Below are positions 26,374 to 34,281 of a stretch of DNA of 64,000 bases, one piece after another (position 1 is the first letter of the stretch; every line of letters begins with the position of its first letter). Source of the DNA: Tichowtungia aerotolerans (GTDB lineage Bacteria; Verrucomicrobiota; Kiritimatiellia; Kiritimatiellales; Tichowtungiaceae); assembly GCF_009905215.1 (NCBI RefSeq), contig NZ_CP047593.1, positions 1,802,900 through 1,866,899 on the forward strand, given 5' to 3'. The position numbers were made by a program, and so were the translations under genes. The notes below the pieces were generated by a model that did not search any database, was not told the origin of the DNA, and saw nothing but the letters and a program-made list of their open reading frames with translations.

Positions 26374-27331
26374 ATGGATTTCCAAAAACACATTTCACCA
26401 CTCCCAGTTCTGGGACTTGAAACAGTTGATTGAAGAAAAAGAACGGCAGGGTCTGACTGTGTCGCTCTGCCTGCCGACGCTCAACGAAGAAAAGACCATC
26501 GGCAAAGAGATCATTCTTTTCAAATCCGAGCTGGTGGACCGCTATCCGCTGCTCGATGAAATCGCCGTGATTGACTCCGGTTCGACCGACCAGACCCGCG
26601 AAATCGCCGCTGCATACGGAGCCGACGTTTACCTTTCCGCCGATATTCTCCCGCAGTATGGGGAGAAAAAAGGGAAAGGCGAAAACCTTTGGAAAGCGGT
26701 CTATCAGCTCAAAGGCGACATCATCTGCTATGTCGACGCCGACATCGCCAACATTCACCCGCGCTTTGCCTACGGACTGATTGCCCCGCTGATTTACAAC
26801 GAGACCATCAAATATGTGAAAGCATTTTATGATCGTCCGCTCGCGTTTTCGCAGGGGGTGCGCCCGTCCGGCGGCGGCCGTGTGACTGAGATTCTGGTTC
26901 GCCCGCTCTTCTCGCTTTTCTTTCCGGATCTGACCGGCCTGATTCAGCCGCTGTCCGGCGAATACGCCGTGCGCCGCGAAGTGCTCGATAAACTTCCGTT
27001 CCCGATCGGTTACGGCGTGGAAACCTCGCACATTCTCGACGTCTATAAGGAATGGGGGCTGGAAGCGTTTGGTCAGACCGACCTCGACCAGCGCGTACAT
27101 CGCAACCAGGAAACCCTCAGCCTCGGAAGAATGGCCTTCGGTATCCTGCGCGCCTTCCTCGCCCGTTCAAAGGATATGGGCGTTGATGTCGACATGGATA
27201 AACTCTCCAGCATCATGCGCCAGTTCCAGGCCCACGACGAAAAATATGAGCAGGTCGAATACGAAATCGTCGAAGAAGAGCGCCCGCCCATGATCAGCCT
27301 CCCCGAATACCGCGAAAAATTCGGGCGGTAG
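26360..27331 (+). CDS. gpgS: Glucosyl-3-phosphoglycerate synthase (GT81-like)
   Basis: A 323-residue GT-A glycosyltransferase. The start at 26360 (MNLNKWISKNTFHHSQF) lies inside the end of the M20-like gene; the longer opening to 26291 is a frame shadow. Family landmarks are SLCLPTLNEEKTIGKEI at the nucleotide-sugar site, the metal-binding D-x-D in CYVDADIANIHPRF, GGGRVTEILVRPL and the acceptor region LSGEYAVRREVL. GpgS transfers glucose from NDP-glucose to 3-phosphoglycerate, the first step to the compatible solute glucosylglycerate. With the GH13_18 phosphorylase in the same window this supports a solute cycle. The phosphatase step could be done by one of the two HAD genes, which is speculative. 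Confidence 0.85.
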   Translation: MNLNKWISKNTFHHSQFWDLKQLIEEKERQGLTVSLCLPTLNEEKTIGKEIILFKSELVDRYPLLDEIAVIDSGSTDQTREIAAAYGADVYLSADILPQYGEKKGKGENLWKAVYQLKGDIICYVDADIANIHPRFAYGLIAPLIYNETIKYVKAFYDRPLAFSQGVRPSGGGRVTEILVRPLFSLFFPDLTGLIQPLSGEYAVRREVLDKLPFPIGYGVETSHILDVYKEWGLEAFGQTDLDQRVHRNQETLSLGRMAFGILRAFLARSKDMGVDVDMDKLSSIMRQFQAHDEKYEQVEYEIVEEERPPMISLPEYREKFGR

Positions 27332-27537
27332 GTCATGGGTAGTCCTTACATTTGATATTTTCCCACCTTTGGAACCATGATCCGTTGAGATCTCTGTGTT
27401 TTTCCAATGTTTGGAAGAGAGGCGGGATGTCGCTGTCACATTCTTTCTTTGTGGGAAAAAGCCTGCATCACTTCTTCTTTGAACCGGACGGAAGAAATCA
27501 GTAATATACAGAATTCAATGATTGGAGGACGAATCGT
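27332..27537. other. Intergenic stretch with a dispersed palindrome
   Basis: About 200 bases between gpgS and the membrane pair. An exact dispersed palindrome lies at 27402-27416 (TTCCAA TGT TTGGAA) and a degenerate one near 27358-27375 (TTTTCCCACCTTTGGAA). GGAGG at 27524-27528 is the ribosome-binding site of the next gene. No T-run terminator was seen, although the palindromes could form short hairpins. Confidence 0.6.
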
Positions 27538-28059
27538 ATGAAGTTTTTACGCGGATTTTTTATTTCACTCGGCGTGTTGTCGCTGGCAGCCATTATTGTT
27601 TTCGGAGTCTCTCTTCTTTTCTCTCCATCAGGTGCACCCGGTACTCCGGAGGAAACCGGCGCCATCAGCCCGGAGATGGTGGCTCAGGCTCAGGAAATGG
27701 CGGCCCGGATCGGCCGCCGGCTGGCGTGGGTGATGGTTTTGGCTTCTGCGGTGATGCAGATCGGCGCCTGGATTGCCGCCGGACTCAAACTGCATGCGGT
27801 TCGTAAAACCGGTCATCCGGCAACCAAAAAACTTCAGTTGCTCGAAGCCATCGATATCTATTTCGATCTTCCCCTCTATTTTGGACTGCTTGGGTCCGTC
27901 GGCAGTTTTATTCTGGTTACGTTTTTTCCCGATGCCGGGCTGATGTTTGCCTATGCCTCCACGGCGATGGGGATCATTGTATCGGTCATTTTGCGACTCG
28001 GCTATCACACGCCGTTTAAGCAGGAGCTGCTGCAGTCCGTTGATGTACCCGTAAGCTGA
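27538..28059 (+). CDS. Small membrane protein resembling ExbB/TolQ/MotA proton-channel subunits
   Basis: A 173-residue protein with about four hydrophobic segments (residues ~7-28, 62-84, 107-130 and 134-152). The last two read YFGLLGSVGSFILVTFF and YASTAMGIIVSVILRLG, close to the G-L-L-G-T-V and T-T-A-x-G-L-x-V-A-I channel segments of ExbB/TolQ, including the polar S-T inside the membrane. It is shorter than the usual ~220-240 residues and lacks a large cytoplasmic loop. The next gene looks like the matching ExbD/TolR-type partner, 10 bases downstream. The ion-channel assignment is inference from pattern; a search against MotA_ExbB profiles would decide. Confidence 0.55.
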   Translation: MKFLRGFFISLGVLSLAAIIVFGVSLLFSPSGAPGTPEETGAISPEMVAQAQEMAARIGRRLAWVMVLASAVMQIGAWIAAGLKLHAVRKTGHPATKKLQLLEAIDIYFDLPLYFGLLGSVGSFILVTFFPDAGLMFAYASTAMGIIVSVILRLGYHTPFKQELLQSVDVPVS

Positions 28060-28069
28060 GGATTCACTG

Positions 28070-29527
28070 ATGCGGCGTTCAATTTTAGTTGTAATGATCG
28101 ATGTCATGGTGCTTTCCGTACTGGCGCTCAGTGCCGGGAACCGCGCCGGCGGCGAAAACAAGATTCCCATGCCGCTCTACCGCTGGAGCACGGTCGTCGA
28201 AGAAGGGCTTCGGAAAGAGCAGGCCTATCAGGACGAAGTCAAACGCCTCGAAGAGCAGCTCTCCCGGACATCGGAGCTGGCCGAACAGGCACTGGCTCAG
28301 GCCGAAGAGGCCCGCGACACCGCCAGCCGTGAGCGAAGCGGCAGTCAGGAAATGCAGACGCGTCTGCATGAAATGGAGCTGACCGCTGAAAAGGCCCGGG
28401 CCGCTGCACAGCTTGCAAAGAGCGAGGCACAGATGGCTCAGCAGACCGCCGAGGAAGCACGCCGCCAGGCCGAAGAAGCGGCGCAGCGCCGCGCCGCCGC
28501 CGAAAAAGCAGTCCTGGAAGCTCAGAAAACCGCATCGGATGTCACATCCCGGATCAGTGAACTGCAGACAGAACTCACCGATCATACGGAAGAGCTGGCA
28601 AAGCTCCGGGCGTCCGAAGCGGCCGCGAAAGAACGCGCCCTTGCATTGGAAGAGGAGCGCTCCCGGCTGGCCGCCCAGAATGAACAGTTTGCCTCTAAAA
28701 TGGCTTCGCTCAGTGGAGAGGTTGCTGCTCTCGAAGTTCAGAAGCAGGATGCAGAACAAACTGTTGCTCAGCTGGAAAAACAGAAGCAGGCTGAAGAAGC
28801 AGAACGCAAAAAATCCATCTGGGTGCGCCGCGATGAATCCCTGCGCCGCCTGAACATCAGCTACACAGAATATAATTCCAGCGATGACCGCAACTTTGTG
28901 ACGCGCCGTGAACTGGTCATGCCGCTCGTGCAGGTCGGACGCGCAGTTCTGGTTCCGGCCGACTTCCGCAAGCTGGGCCTCGCCCGCTCTTTCTTCGGCG
29001 GGCTGTCCGAGTCAGTGACCCAGGTGGACGGCTCTGTCAGTTCTTTAACCGGTGCATTCAACGCCCTTCCTTTGGAATCCATTGTGGTTCCGGGGGCCGA
29101 GCCGCAGGTCTGTCTGGTTCGCTTCACCGGCGCACTGGATGGCGCGCTGCAGTCGATCACCATGGAAACGCTGAAAGAACGCCGCATCAAAGATGCGCTT
29201 CTGTTCAGTCCTGATGAAGTCAACGAGCACGGCCGGGTTGAAGTCAGCCCGATTATCGGGAGCGACTATCTCACCGTGCTCTATACCAGCGGCAAAAAAC
29301 CGAAAGTCGGCGACTATCTGTTGACCGACCGTGGAGAGTTCATCGGCGTTATGGTCACCAAAGAAGAGTGCTACGTGATGCCGCAGGTGCTCAGCCGCAC
29401 ACCCGCGCCGATTTCCATTCCGATTGCTTCCCGTACGCAGGACGGTGGTTATTTCGATGAATTCATCAACAGCCTCAATCGCGCCCGCAAGCGGATGGAC
29501 GACCATCTCAAAATCCGCAAGTTCTAG
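28070..29527 (+). CDS. Membrane-anchored coiled-coil protein with ExbD/TolR-like N-terminus
   Basis: A 485-residue protein. Its single membrane segment, VVMIDVMVLSVLALSAG, carries an aspartate in an I-D-V-M-x-x-L context as in ExbD/TolR (L-I-D-V-M-L-V-L). Residues ~45-255 are a long alanine/glutamate-rich coiled coil. Residues ~260-485 form a globular beta-rich domain (PSIWVRRDES-like start, then YLTVLYTSGKKPKVGDYLL) that I do not recognise; it faintly resembles an inactive trypsin-like barrel. The protein would sit in the inner membrane with the coil crossing the periplasm. Known ExbD/TolR proteins are only ~140 residues, so this is a large variant if related. It overlaps the convergent HAD gene end by 4 bases. 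Confidence 0.6.
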   Translation: MRRSILVVMIDVMVLSVLALSAGNRAGGENKIPMPLYRWSTVVEEGLRKEQAYQDEVKRLEEQLSRTSELAEQALAQAEEARDTASRERSGSQEMQTRLHEMELTAEKARAAAQLAKSEAQMAQQTAEEARRQAEEAAQRRAAAEKAVLEAQKTASDVTSRISELQTELTDHTEELAKLRASEAAAKERALALEEERSRLAAQNEQFASKMASLSGEVAALEVQKQDAEQTVAQLEKQKQAEEAERKKSIWVRRDESLRRLNISYTEYNSSDDRNFVTRRELVMPLVQVGRAVLVPADFRKLGLARSFFGGLSESVTQVDGSVSSLTGAFNALPLESIVVPGAEPQVCLVRFTGALDGALQSITMETLKERRIKDALLFSPDEVNEHGRVEVSPIIGSDYLTVLYTSGKKPKVGDYLLTDRGEFIGVMVTKEECYVMPQVLSRTPAPISIPIASRTQDGGYFDEFINSLNRARKRMDDHLKIRKF

Positions 29528-30168
29528 GCGAACAGCTCCGTGAGCCTTTCGCCGGTCAGTCCGTCGAGTGTATCGACGATGACGTCGGCGTCTTTGAGAA
29601 GTTCTTTCGGATAGCTGTTGGTTACGGCCAGTACCTTCAGGCCCGCACCTTTGGCGGAGGCGATTCCCGCAGGGGTGTCTTCGATTGCAATGCCGGATGC
29701 AACGCGAAGCCGCTCTTTTGCCAGCAGGTACGGAGCGGGATCGGGTTTGCTGATATGCGTATCGTCCGCCGTTACAATCTGATCAAACGCATCGGCCACG
29801 CCGAGTTTTCCAATGATTGGAAAGATATCCTCTTTCAGTGCGCCGGAGCAGATTGCGATCGGAATGGTTCCCGACAGATGTTGAATCAGCTCAACGGAGC
29901 CGGGCAGAGCCGCCGCGCCGCCGTCGTTCAGCAGTTCCTGAAACGCCGCCGCCTTGGCTTGAATCAATTGGGGCAGCTCATCTTTTCCAAGGTTTGGAAA
30001 AGCACAGCGGAACGCATCGCGATCATCAAAACCGATGTAGGTTTCGAGATACTCCGGCCATTCAATCGTTTTTCCGCGCGGCTCCATAACTGCATTGAAT
30101 GCCGCCCAGTGCAGCCGCTCGGAATCAACAATGACCCCGTCAAAATCAAAAATTACTGCTGAAATCAT
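29524..30168 (-). CDS. HAD-family phosphatase, beta-phosphoglucomutase-like
   Basis: A 214-residue HAD hydrolase. Motif I is FDFDGVIVDSE (nucleophile and acid/base aspartates), motif II is in AICSGAL, the lysine is in ISKPDPAPY and motif IV in AIEDTPAGI. The helical cap after motif I is of the beta-PGM/Gph type. It dephosphorylates or isomerises a small phosphosugar; the substrate is unknown. Two exact dispersed palindromes lie inside the gene at 29808-29822 and 29985-29999. It ends head-on against the coiled-coil gene with a 4-base overlap. Confidence 0.85.
   Translation of the reverse strand: MISAVIFDFDGVIVDSERLHWAAFNAVMEPRGKTIEWPEYLETYIGFDDRDAFRCAFPNLGKDELPQLIQAKAAAFQELLNDGGAAALPGSVELIQHLSGTIPIAICSGALKEDIFPIIGKLGVADAFDQIVTADDTHISKPDPAPYLLAKERLRVASGIAIEDTPAGIASAKGAGLKVLAVTNSYPKELLKDADVIVDTLDGLTGERLTELFA
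29808..29822. repeat. Dispersed palindrome, exact copy
   Basis: TTCCAA TGA TTGGAA inside the HAD gene. Confidence 0.8.
29985..29999. repeat. Dispersed palindrome, exact copy
   Basis: TTCCAA GGT TTGGAA, second copy inside the HAD gene, about 175 bases from the first. The palindrome extends one or two bases beyond each arm. Confidence 0.8.
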
Positions 30169-30568
30169 GTAAATAATTTAACTCCGAATAGATGCAAATA
30201 GACACACATATTTTTGAATGAGCTAAAATAAATTCTGGGCATGAAAGCCTCAAGGGAAAATTTGTATCCGGCGCAATGCGTGATTTCTGATGGTGAGACT
30301 TGTGCGAAAAAGGTCGTTCCGCCGGAATTTCGGGAATTGATCGCAAGACTTTTCAAAACAGGCTCAAGGCATAACCGCTTCTGTCCGGAGCTGTAGAGAT
30401 TTTCTTCATTGCGGAATTTTTCCGCAGAGTCTCAGGGGCCGGGCAATACAGAATGCCGGTTTTTTCCGAAGCGGGCTCGGCCGTTTGGTTCCTGCGAACC
30501 CATTCATTGCAGGGGGAATCTGTATTGTTGCGGCGGAAAAAATGGTTTCAAGTGCCCCTGTCTTTTTT
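30169..30568. other. Intergenic region upstream of the sigma-54 promoter
   Basis: About 400 bases without a firm gene. A 51-codon opening at 30241-30396 (MKASRENLYPAQCVISDG...) has no good ribosome-binding site and is left uncalled. The stretch just before 30569 would be where a sigma-54 activator binds; no obvious repeated activator site was found. Confidence 0.4.
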
Positions 30569-30585
30569 TGGCATACCTTTTGCAT
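30569..30585 (+). promoter_or_regulatory. Candidate sigma-54 (-24/-12) promoter
   Basis: TGGCATACCTTTTGCAT: GG at 30570-30571 and GC at 30582-30583 are exactly 10 bases apart, matching TGGCAC-N5-TTGCW apart from one base. The predicted start near 30595 is followed by AAGGAG (about 30602-30607) and the ATG at 30615. Confidence 0.65.
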
Positions 30586-30614
30586 ATGGAGCCGGCTGGA
30601 AAAAGGAGCAGGTC

Positions 30615-30818
30615 ATGCATTTTCACTTGATTGATAAATTAAGAAAGGTCTTCCGACGCCGGTATGAGGCCAGTCGTTTGCATCAGAATAGAATTACGCC
30701 GATTCCGCGGCTGTTTCCCACCATCGTGCGCATTCTGCGTGAACGTAACAAATCTGCGCGATGGTTAAATCGGAAAGACGGGAAGAGCGGCTTCGAAGCC
30801 ATGGAAGATGGATTGTGA
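30615..30818 (+). CDS. Small basic protein of unknown function
   Basis: A 67-residue, arginine-rich protein (MHFHLIDKLRKVFRRRYEAS...). Support comes from position: a sigma-54-like promoter ends about 30 bases upstream, and AAGGAG sits 7 bases before the ATG. It is the first gene of a putative operon with the Rnk-like and Usp-EIIA genes. The sequence matches nothing I know; its charge would suit nucleic-acid or ribosome binding, but that is a guess. It is within a longer in-frame opening from 30453, which would start before the promoter. Confidence 0.45.
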   Translation: MHFHLIDKLRKVFRRRYEASRLHQNRITPIPRLFPTIVRILRERNKSARWLNRKDGKSGFEAMEDGL

Positions 30819-30859
30819 AGACCCAGCCTGAGGCAGAAAAAGTAACGAAAGGAAAACGA

Positions 30860-31318
30860 ATGAAAAAAAAGCCCATCATAATAACCTGGCCGGATCATGC
30901 GCGGCTGACCGAACTGGTTGAAGAGCAGAATCCTACAAGCCTCGCCCCCGATGCTCGCGCCTTTCAGCAGTTGCGTCGTGAATTGGAGCGTGCGCAGCTG
31001 GTTGCGGCTAAGGATATTCCCGCGGATGTTGTCACCATGAACTCTCAGGTTCGGGTTTTTGATCTGGAGGTAGGCGACCAGTATATCTTTACACTTGCCT
31101 GGCCGAATCAGCAGAATATGTCGGATGATCGGATCAATGTCTTGGCTCCGCTGGGCATGGCGTTGCTCGGCAGCCGGGTGGGGCAGGAAATTGAATGGCC
31201 TCTGCCTGATGGAAGAAGCTGTCAGTTGCGGGTTGAGGAGGTTCTTTACCAGCCGGAAAACAGTCCCCAGAATGAGAATGCAGGCAGGAGCGGTTGGCAT
31301 GAGTCAATTTCGTCATGA
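30860..31318 (+). CDS. GreA/GreB C-terminal-domain protein, Rnk-like
   Basis: A 152-residue protein starting MKKKPIIITWPDHARLTELV, with GAAAGG before the ATG. A short N-terminal helical part leads into the FKBP-like GreA/GreB C-terminal fold: VRVFDLEVGDQYIFTLAWP, then NVLAPLGMALLGSRVGQEIEW, the phrase usually seen as SPIGxALLGxxxGD. This is the Rnk pattern, a protein that binds RNA polymerase and lacks the GreA coiled-coil finger. It overlaps the next gene by 20 bases and lies in the candidate sigma-54 operon, suggesting a stress or nutrient response. Confidence 0.85.
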   Translation: MKKKPIIITWPDHARLTELVEEQNPTSLAPDARAFQQLRRELERAQLVAAKDIPADVVTMNSQVRVFDLEVGDQYIFTLAWPNQQNMSDDRINVLAPLGMALLGSRVGQEIEWPLPDGRSCQLRVEEVLYQPENSPQNENAGRSGWHESISS

Positions 31319-32447
31319 AATCACTGTGATCATGGTGGCTTCACCGGGTTTCCGTTCTCTTATTGGCTGTTATGCAGAAATGATTGCCGGAAATCCGAGC
31401 GCGCGAATTTATTCGACTGATGAGGGAGGTCTTTCCGGTCTGGTGGCAGAACTCAAATGTTCTGCCCTCACCGAAAGAGTGGACCTGATTGTCAGTGAGT
31501 GGATGAAGGATCCGAAGATCATGCAACGTCTGCTGCGGATCGCTCAGGAGCTGGAACTTCCGGCCGTGTTTATTCGACCCGGCACGACTCAGCCGGGGGG
31601 GCGATTGGTTGTGTCCACAAGCGGCGGCCCGAATATTTGTGAACAAATGTGGGTTGCTCGGGAGATATCGACCCGCATCGGGCGACCGCTGGAGATACTT
31701 CACTGGCAGGACGAAGGGTGCTTCGGCAGGCGGTGTTGCTCTGCCGGGGACTTTGCGGTTGAAAAGATATTGTCGCACCTGCTGGGAATTCAGCCGGTCG
31801 TCCATCAGCCGGCGGGTTCGGATTTTATCACTGGAGTGGCTGAATGGCTTGCTCCTGACGATCTGCTTATTATGGGGGCCCCCAGTTCGTTGCGATGGAC
31901 TGCAGACTTCGCCGGTTCATTGCCCGACCAGGTGGAAAAACGTATTAAAAACCCGTTGTTCTTATTCTCTTCTCCGGAAGGATGCGTCAGGTTGAGACGC
32001 CTTTTCTGGGGAGAGTTGATTAAGCCGCAGATGCGGGCCGACGGAAAGGAAGAGGCGCTCAGTCTTTTGGTTGATAACTTAGTTGATCACAATCAACTGC
32101 CGGCCCATTGCAAGGCGGAGATTCTACGGCGCGTGTTGAAGCGGGAGAAAAGACAATCCGCCGCGGTGGATTGTGAAACAGCCTTTCCTCATGTTACATT
32201 GCCCGGTTGCTTTGGTGTGGTGTGCAGTATGGGGATTTTCCCGGAGGGGGTCGATTTCAAGAGTGCTGACGGTTCCCTGTCGCGTTTTATTTGCCTGTTT
32301 GTCACGCCGGAGGGTTTCTCTGATGAATATCTGACAGCCTTGGCAAAAATCGCGAAACGAATGGTTCTTCCAGACGTGCGTCAGGCGTTGCTTCGGAGCG
32401 AAACGTTTGTACAGGCTCTGGATATTCTGGAGCCGAATTCAAAATAG
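31299..32447 (+). CDS. Fusion of a universal-stress-protein-like domain and a PTS EIIA (fructose/Ntr-type) domain
   Basis: A 382-residue protein starting MSQFRHEITVIMVASPGFRS. Residues 1-230 have Usp-like alpha/beta stretches (ITVIMVASPG, DDLLIMGAPSS) but lack a clear G-2x-G-9x-G nucleotide signature. Residues ~240-380 resemble type-2 EIIA: the helix ALSLLVDNLVDHNQLP, then the region of the phosphorylatable histidine, CETAFPHVTLPG (compare I-A-I-P-H-A), and ICLFVTPEGFSDEYLTALAKI. No EIIB/EIIC genes are near, so a PtsN-like regulatory role is likelier than sugar uptake. Its start lies inside the Rnk-like gene. Confidence 0.75.
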   Translation: MSQFRHEITVIMVASPGFRSLIGCYAEMIAGNPSARIYSTDEGGLSGLVAELKCSALTERVDLIVSEWMKDPKIMQRLLRIAQELELPAVFIRPGTTQPGGRLVVSTSGGPNICEQMWVAREISTRIGRPLEILHWQDEGCFGRRCCSAGDFAVEKILSHLLGIQPVVHQPAGSDFITGVAEWLAPDDLLIMGAPSSLRWTADFAGSLPDQVEKRIKNPLFLFSSPEGCVRLRRLFWGELIKPQMRADGKEEALSLLVDNLVDHNQLPAHCKAEILRRVLKREKRQSAAVDCETAFPHVTLPGCFGVVCSMGIFPEGVDFKSADGSLSRFICLFVTPEGFSDEYLTALAKIAKRMVLPDVRQALLRSETFVQALDILEPNSK

Positions 32448-32551
32448 CCGGTAATGCCGGAGCGTCGATTGTGGGTTCAATTTAGCAGGAATTCTCAGAG
32501 CTTCGATCTCTCATAAAGCCAGAGTGTTTGTGCGTATAGGCAGGAAGGCGT

Positions 32552-33415
32552 TTATCGCGCAAACGGTCGCGCGATTTGAAAGCGGAGCCAGTTGACAACG
32601 TTCATGGTTGCGGACTGCCCCCAGAGGCGATCCGAAAAATCTTTGTGGACGATGTACATCGTTTCGCCGAAATCCCAGAAGACGAGGGTTTTGTCTTTGG
32701 GCTTTAAATTGATCAGGTCTTCAATATTGCTCAGATTGGCGGTGTAAAGCATGAGGTAGTCCGCCGAGGTGGTGCGGTACAGTCCTTTGGTGAGGAAATC
32801 AAACGGCAGCCAGGTGGATGCTTTTACGAAAAAGATCTGTCCGGCTTTCATCTCAGGATATCGGGTTTTCACGTATTCCACTGCCTCGTTGGAAATAGAG
32901 CTGATCAGCACGCCTTCTTCAATGCCCCGGTCTCGGATGTCGTCCATCACTCGGTCGATCAACTGTCGATCGGCTTCTTCATCACCTTGTGATTTGATTT
33001 CGATGTTGACGCGTTTCCCGTCCGCAAGGTTCATGATGTCTTCATAGGCAGCAATTTCATTGCCGCTCAGCTTTTGAAGCATATCAAACGGTTCTTTTTT
33101 CACCTTTTCCGGATGTTGAAAAACCCGGCGCAGATTGCCGTCATGCACGACTACCGGCACTCTGTCCGCGGAATATTGGACGTCAAATTCGATGAAGGCA
33201 TAGCGCGGATTGTTCTGTGCGGCGCGGATCGCTCGCGGCGAATTCTCGGTGTAAAAGCTCGAATCTCCGCGATGAGCCCCCATCGTGCAGCGATAGTTTG
33301 CAACATCCTGGCGCTCTTTTCCCAGCACGGCATGCAGGCCGGTTGTGTTTTTCGGCATTATGCAGCCGGTGATGACCAGAATGGCTGAGCAGAAAAGGAT
33401 TCGGAAAATATTCAC
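32552..33415 (-). CDS. Glycerophosphodiester phosphodiesterase, lipoprotein
   Basis: A 287-residue GDPD. The lipobox is in ILVITGC near residue 18, so it is probably membrane-anchored. Catalytic features are GAHRGDS (HRG), IEFDVQYSAD (the E-x-D metal pair) and VVHDGNL (second histidine), followed by VNIEIK. It hydrolyses glycerophosphodiesters to glycerol-3-phosphate and an alcohol. It is the last gene of a five-gene overlapping operon and starts within the end of the HAD gene (4-base overlap). The link to the upstream Na/Pi transporter suggests phosphate scavenging. Confidence 0.88.
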   Translation of the reverse strand: MNIFRILFCSAILVITGCIMPKNTTGLHAVLGKERQDVANYRCTMGAHRGDSSFYTENSPRAIRAAQNNPRYAFIEFDVQYSADRVPVVVHDGNLRRVFQHPEKVKKEPFDMLQKLSGNEIAAYEDIMNLADGKRVNIEIKSQGDEEADRQLIDRVMDDIRDRGIEEGVLISSISNEAVEYVKTRYPEMKAGQIFFVKASTWLPFDFLTKGLYRTTSADYLMLYTANLSNIEDLINLKPKDKTLVFWDFGETMYIVHKDFSDRLWGQSATMNVVNWLRFQIARPFAR

Positions 33416-34281
33416 ACCATCTCCGTGATTTGATGCAGGTGATCGACTACGGCGTCGGCAGCCAGATGTTTGCAGTGTTTATCTTTTTTGCGCAGGCGCA
33501 GCGAGCGCCGGTCCCCGGCGAACAGGCAGGTGCGGCATCCGACCTGCGAGGCGGTCCAGATGTCGTTGAGCATGTCGTTGCCGACATACAGCGTTTTGCT
33601 CCAGTCGGTTTTCGTTTCCAGGGTTTGGAAAAGTTCAATGGACGGTTTGGCGCGCAGCGCTTTATAGGAAAACACGCACAGGTTCGGCTCGAAGCCGAGT
33701 TCTTCGAGCGGCTTGCCAAACAGCGTTTCCATAATCAGCGGTGTATAAAACTGCGCATTCGAAACAATTCCGAGGCGGAAGCCGCGCGCTTGCAGGTTTT
33801 CGATGGTGCTTTGTGCGGCAGGCATCGGCCAGACGGGATTGACCCGGCATTCATATTCCACCGCCAGCCGCTCAATCCGCATCGGGTCGTCGTCGTGCTT
33901 GAGAATTTCCAGGGATTGGAAACGTTGAATCAGTTTTTTCCAAACCCGGGAAATCTCCACTTCCGGATAATCGGTTCCGGCGTCGCGGGCGATTTCGTGC
34001 CAGTGCTCGATTTCTGTGCGGAGCAGCCCGGGACCGAGTTCGCCGGCGCGCTCGTGATCGCCTTCATAACCGGACACAATCAGCGACTGGACCAGCGCTT
34101 CCGAGCTGTCGGTTGCGGCCGCGGTTCCGACGTCGCCGGACCCGGAGATCAGCAGGGTCCCGTAAATGTCGAACAGAACGGTGTCGATGTCGTCCAGCGG
34201 TTTCAGACAGAGCGCTGTTCCGGTCGGGAGCGGTTCGAGTGGCCGGCTCAACTCCTGGATGCGGTCAGTCAAGATGTTCAT
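33412..34281 (-). CDS. HAD-family hydrolase
   Basis: A 289-residue HAD protein with an extended N-terminus of ~30 residues. Motif I is VLFDIYGTLLISG, motif II is in LGIVSNAQFY, the lysine is in ALRAKPSIELF and motif IV in YVGNDMLNDIW. The cap lies between motifs I and II. The substrate is unknown; phosphosugar or phosphoglycolate-like compounds are typical. One-mismatch dispersed palindromes lie at 33616-33630 and 33907-33921, encoding FQTLE and FQSLE. It overlaps its neighbours on both sides. Confidence 0.83.
   Translation of the reverse strand: MNILTDRIQELSRPLEPLPTGTALCLKPLDDIDTVLFDIYGTLLISGSGDVGTAAATDSSEALVQSLIVSGYEGDHERAGELGPGLLRTEIEHWHEIARDAGTDYPEVEISRVWKKLIQRFQSLEILKHDDDPMRIERLAVEYECRVNPVWPMPAAQSTIENLQARGFRLGIVSNAQFYTPLIMETLFGKPLEELGFEPNLCVFSYKALRAKPSIELFQTLETKTDWSKTLYVGNDMLNDIWTASQVGCRTCLFAGDRRSLRLRKKDKHCKHLAADAVVDHLHQITEMV

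Noticed and set aside
30241-30396. 51-codon opening MKASRENLYPAQC...
   Set aside because: No ribosome-binding site, and it lies upstream of the candidate sigma-54 promoter; no similarity recognised.
30860-32447. A sugar PTS transport operon
   Set aside because: Only an EIIA-like domain is present; no EIIB, EIIC, HPr or EI in the window.
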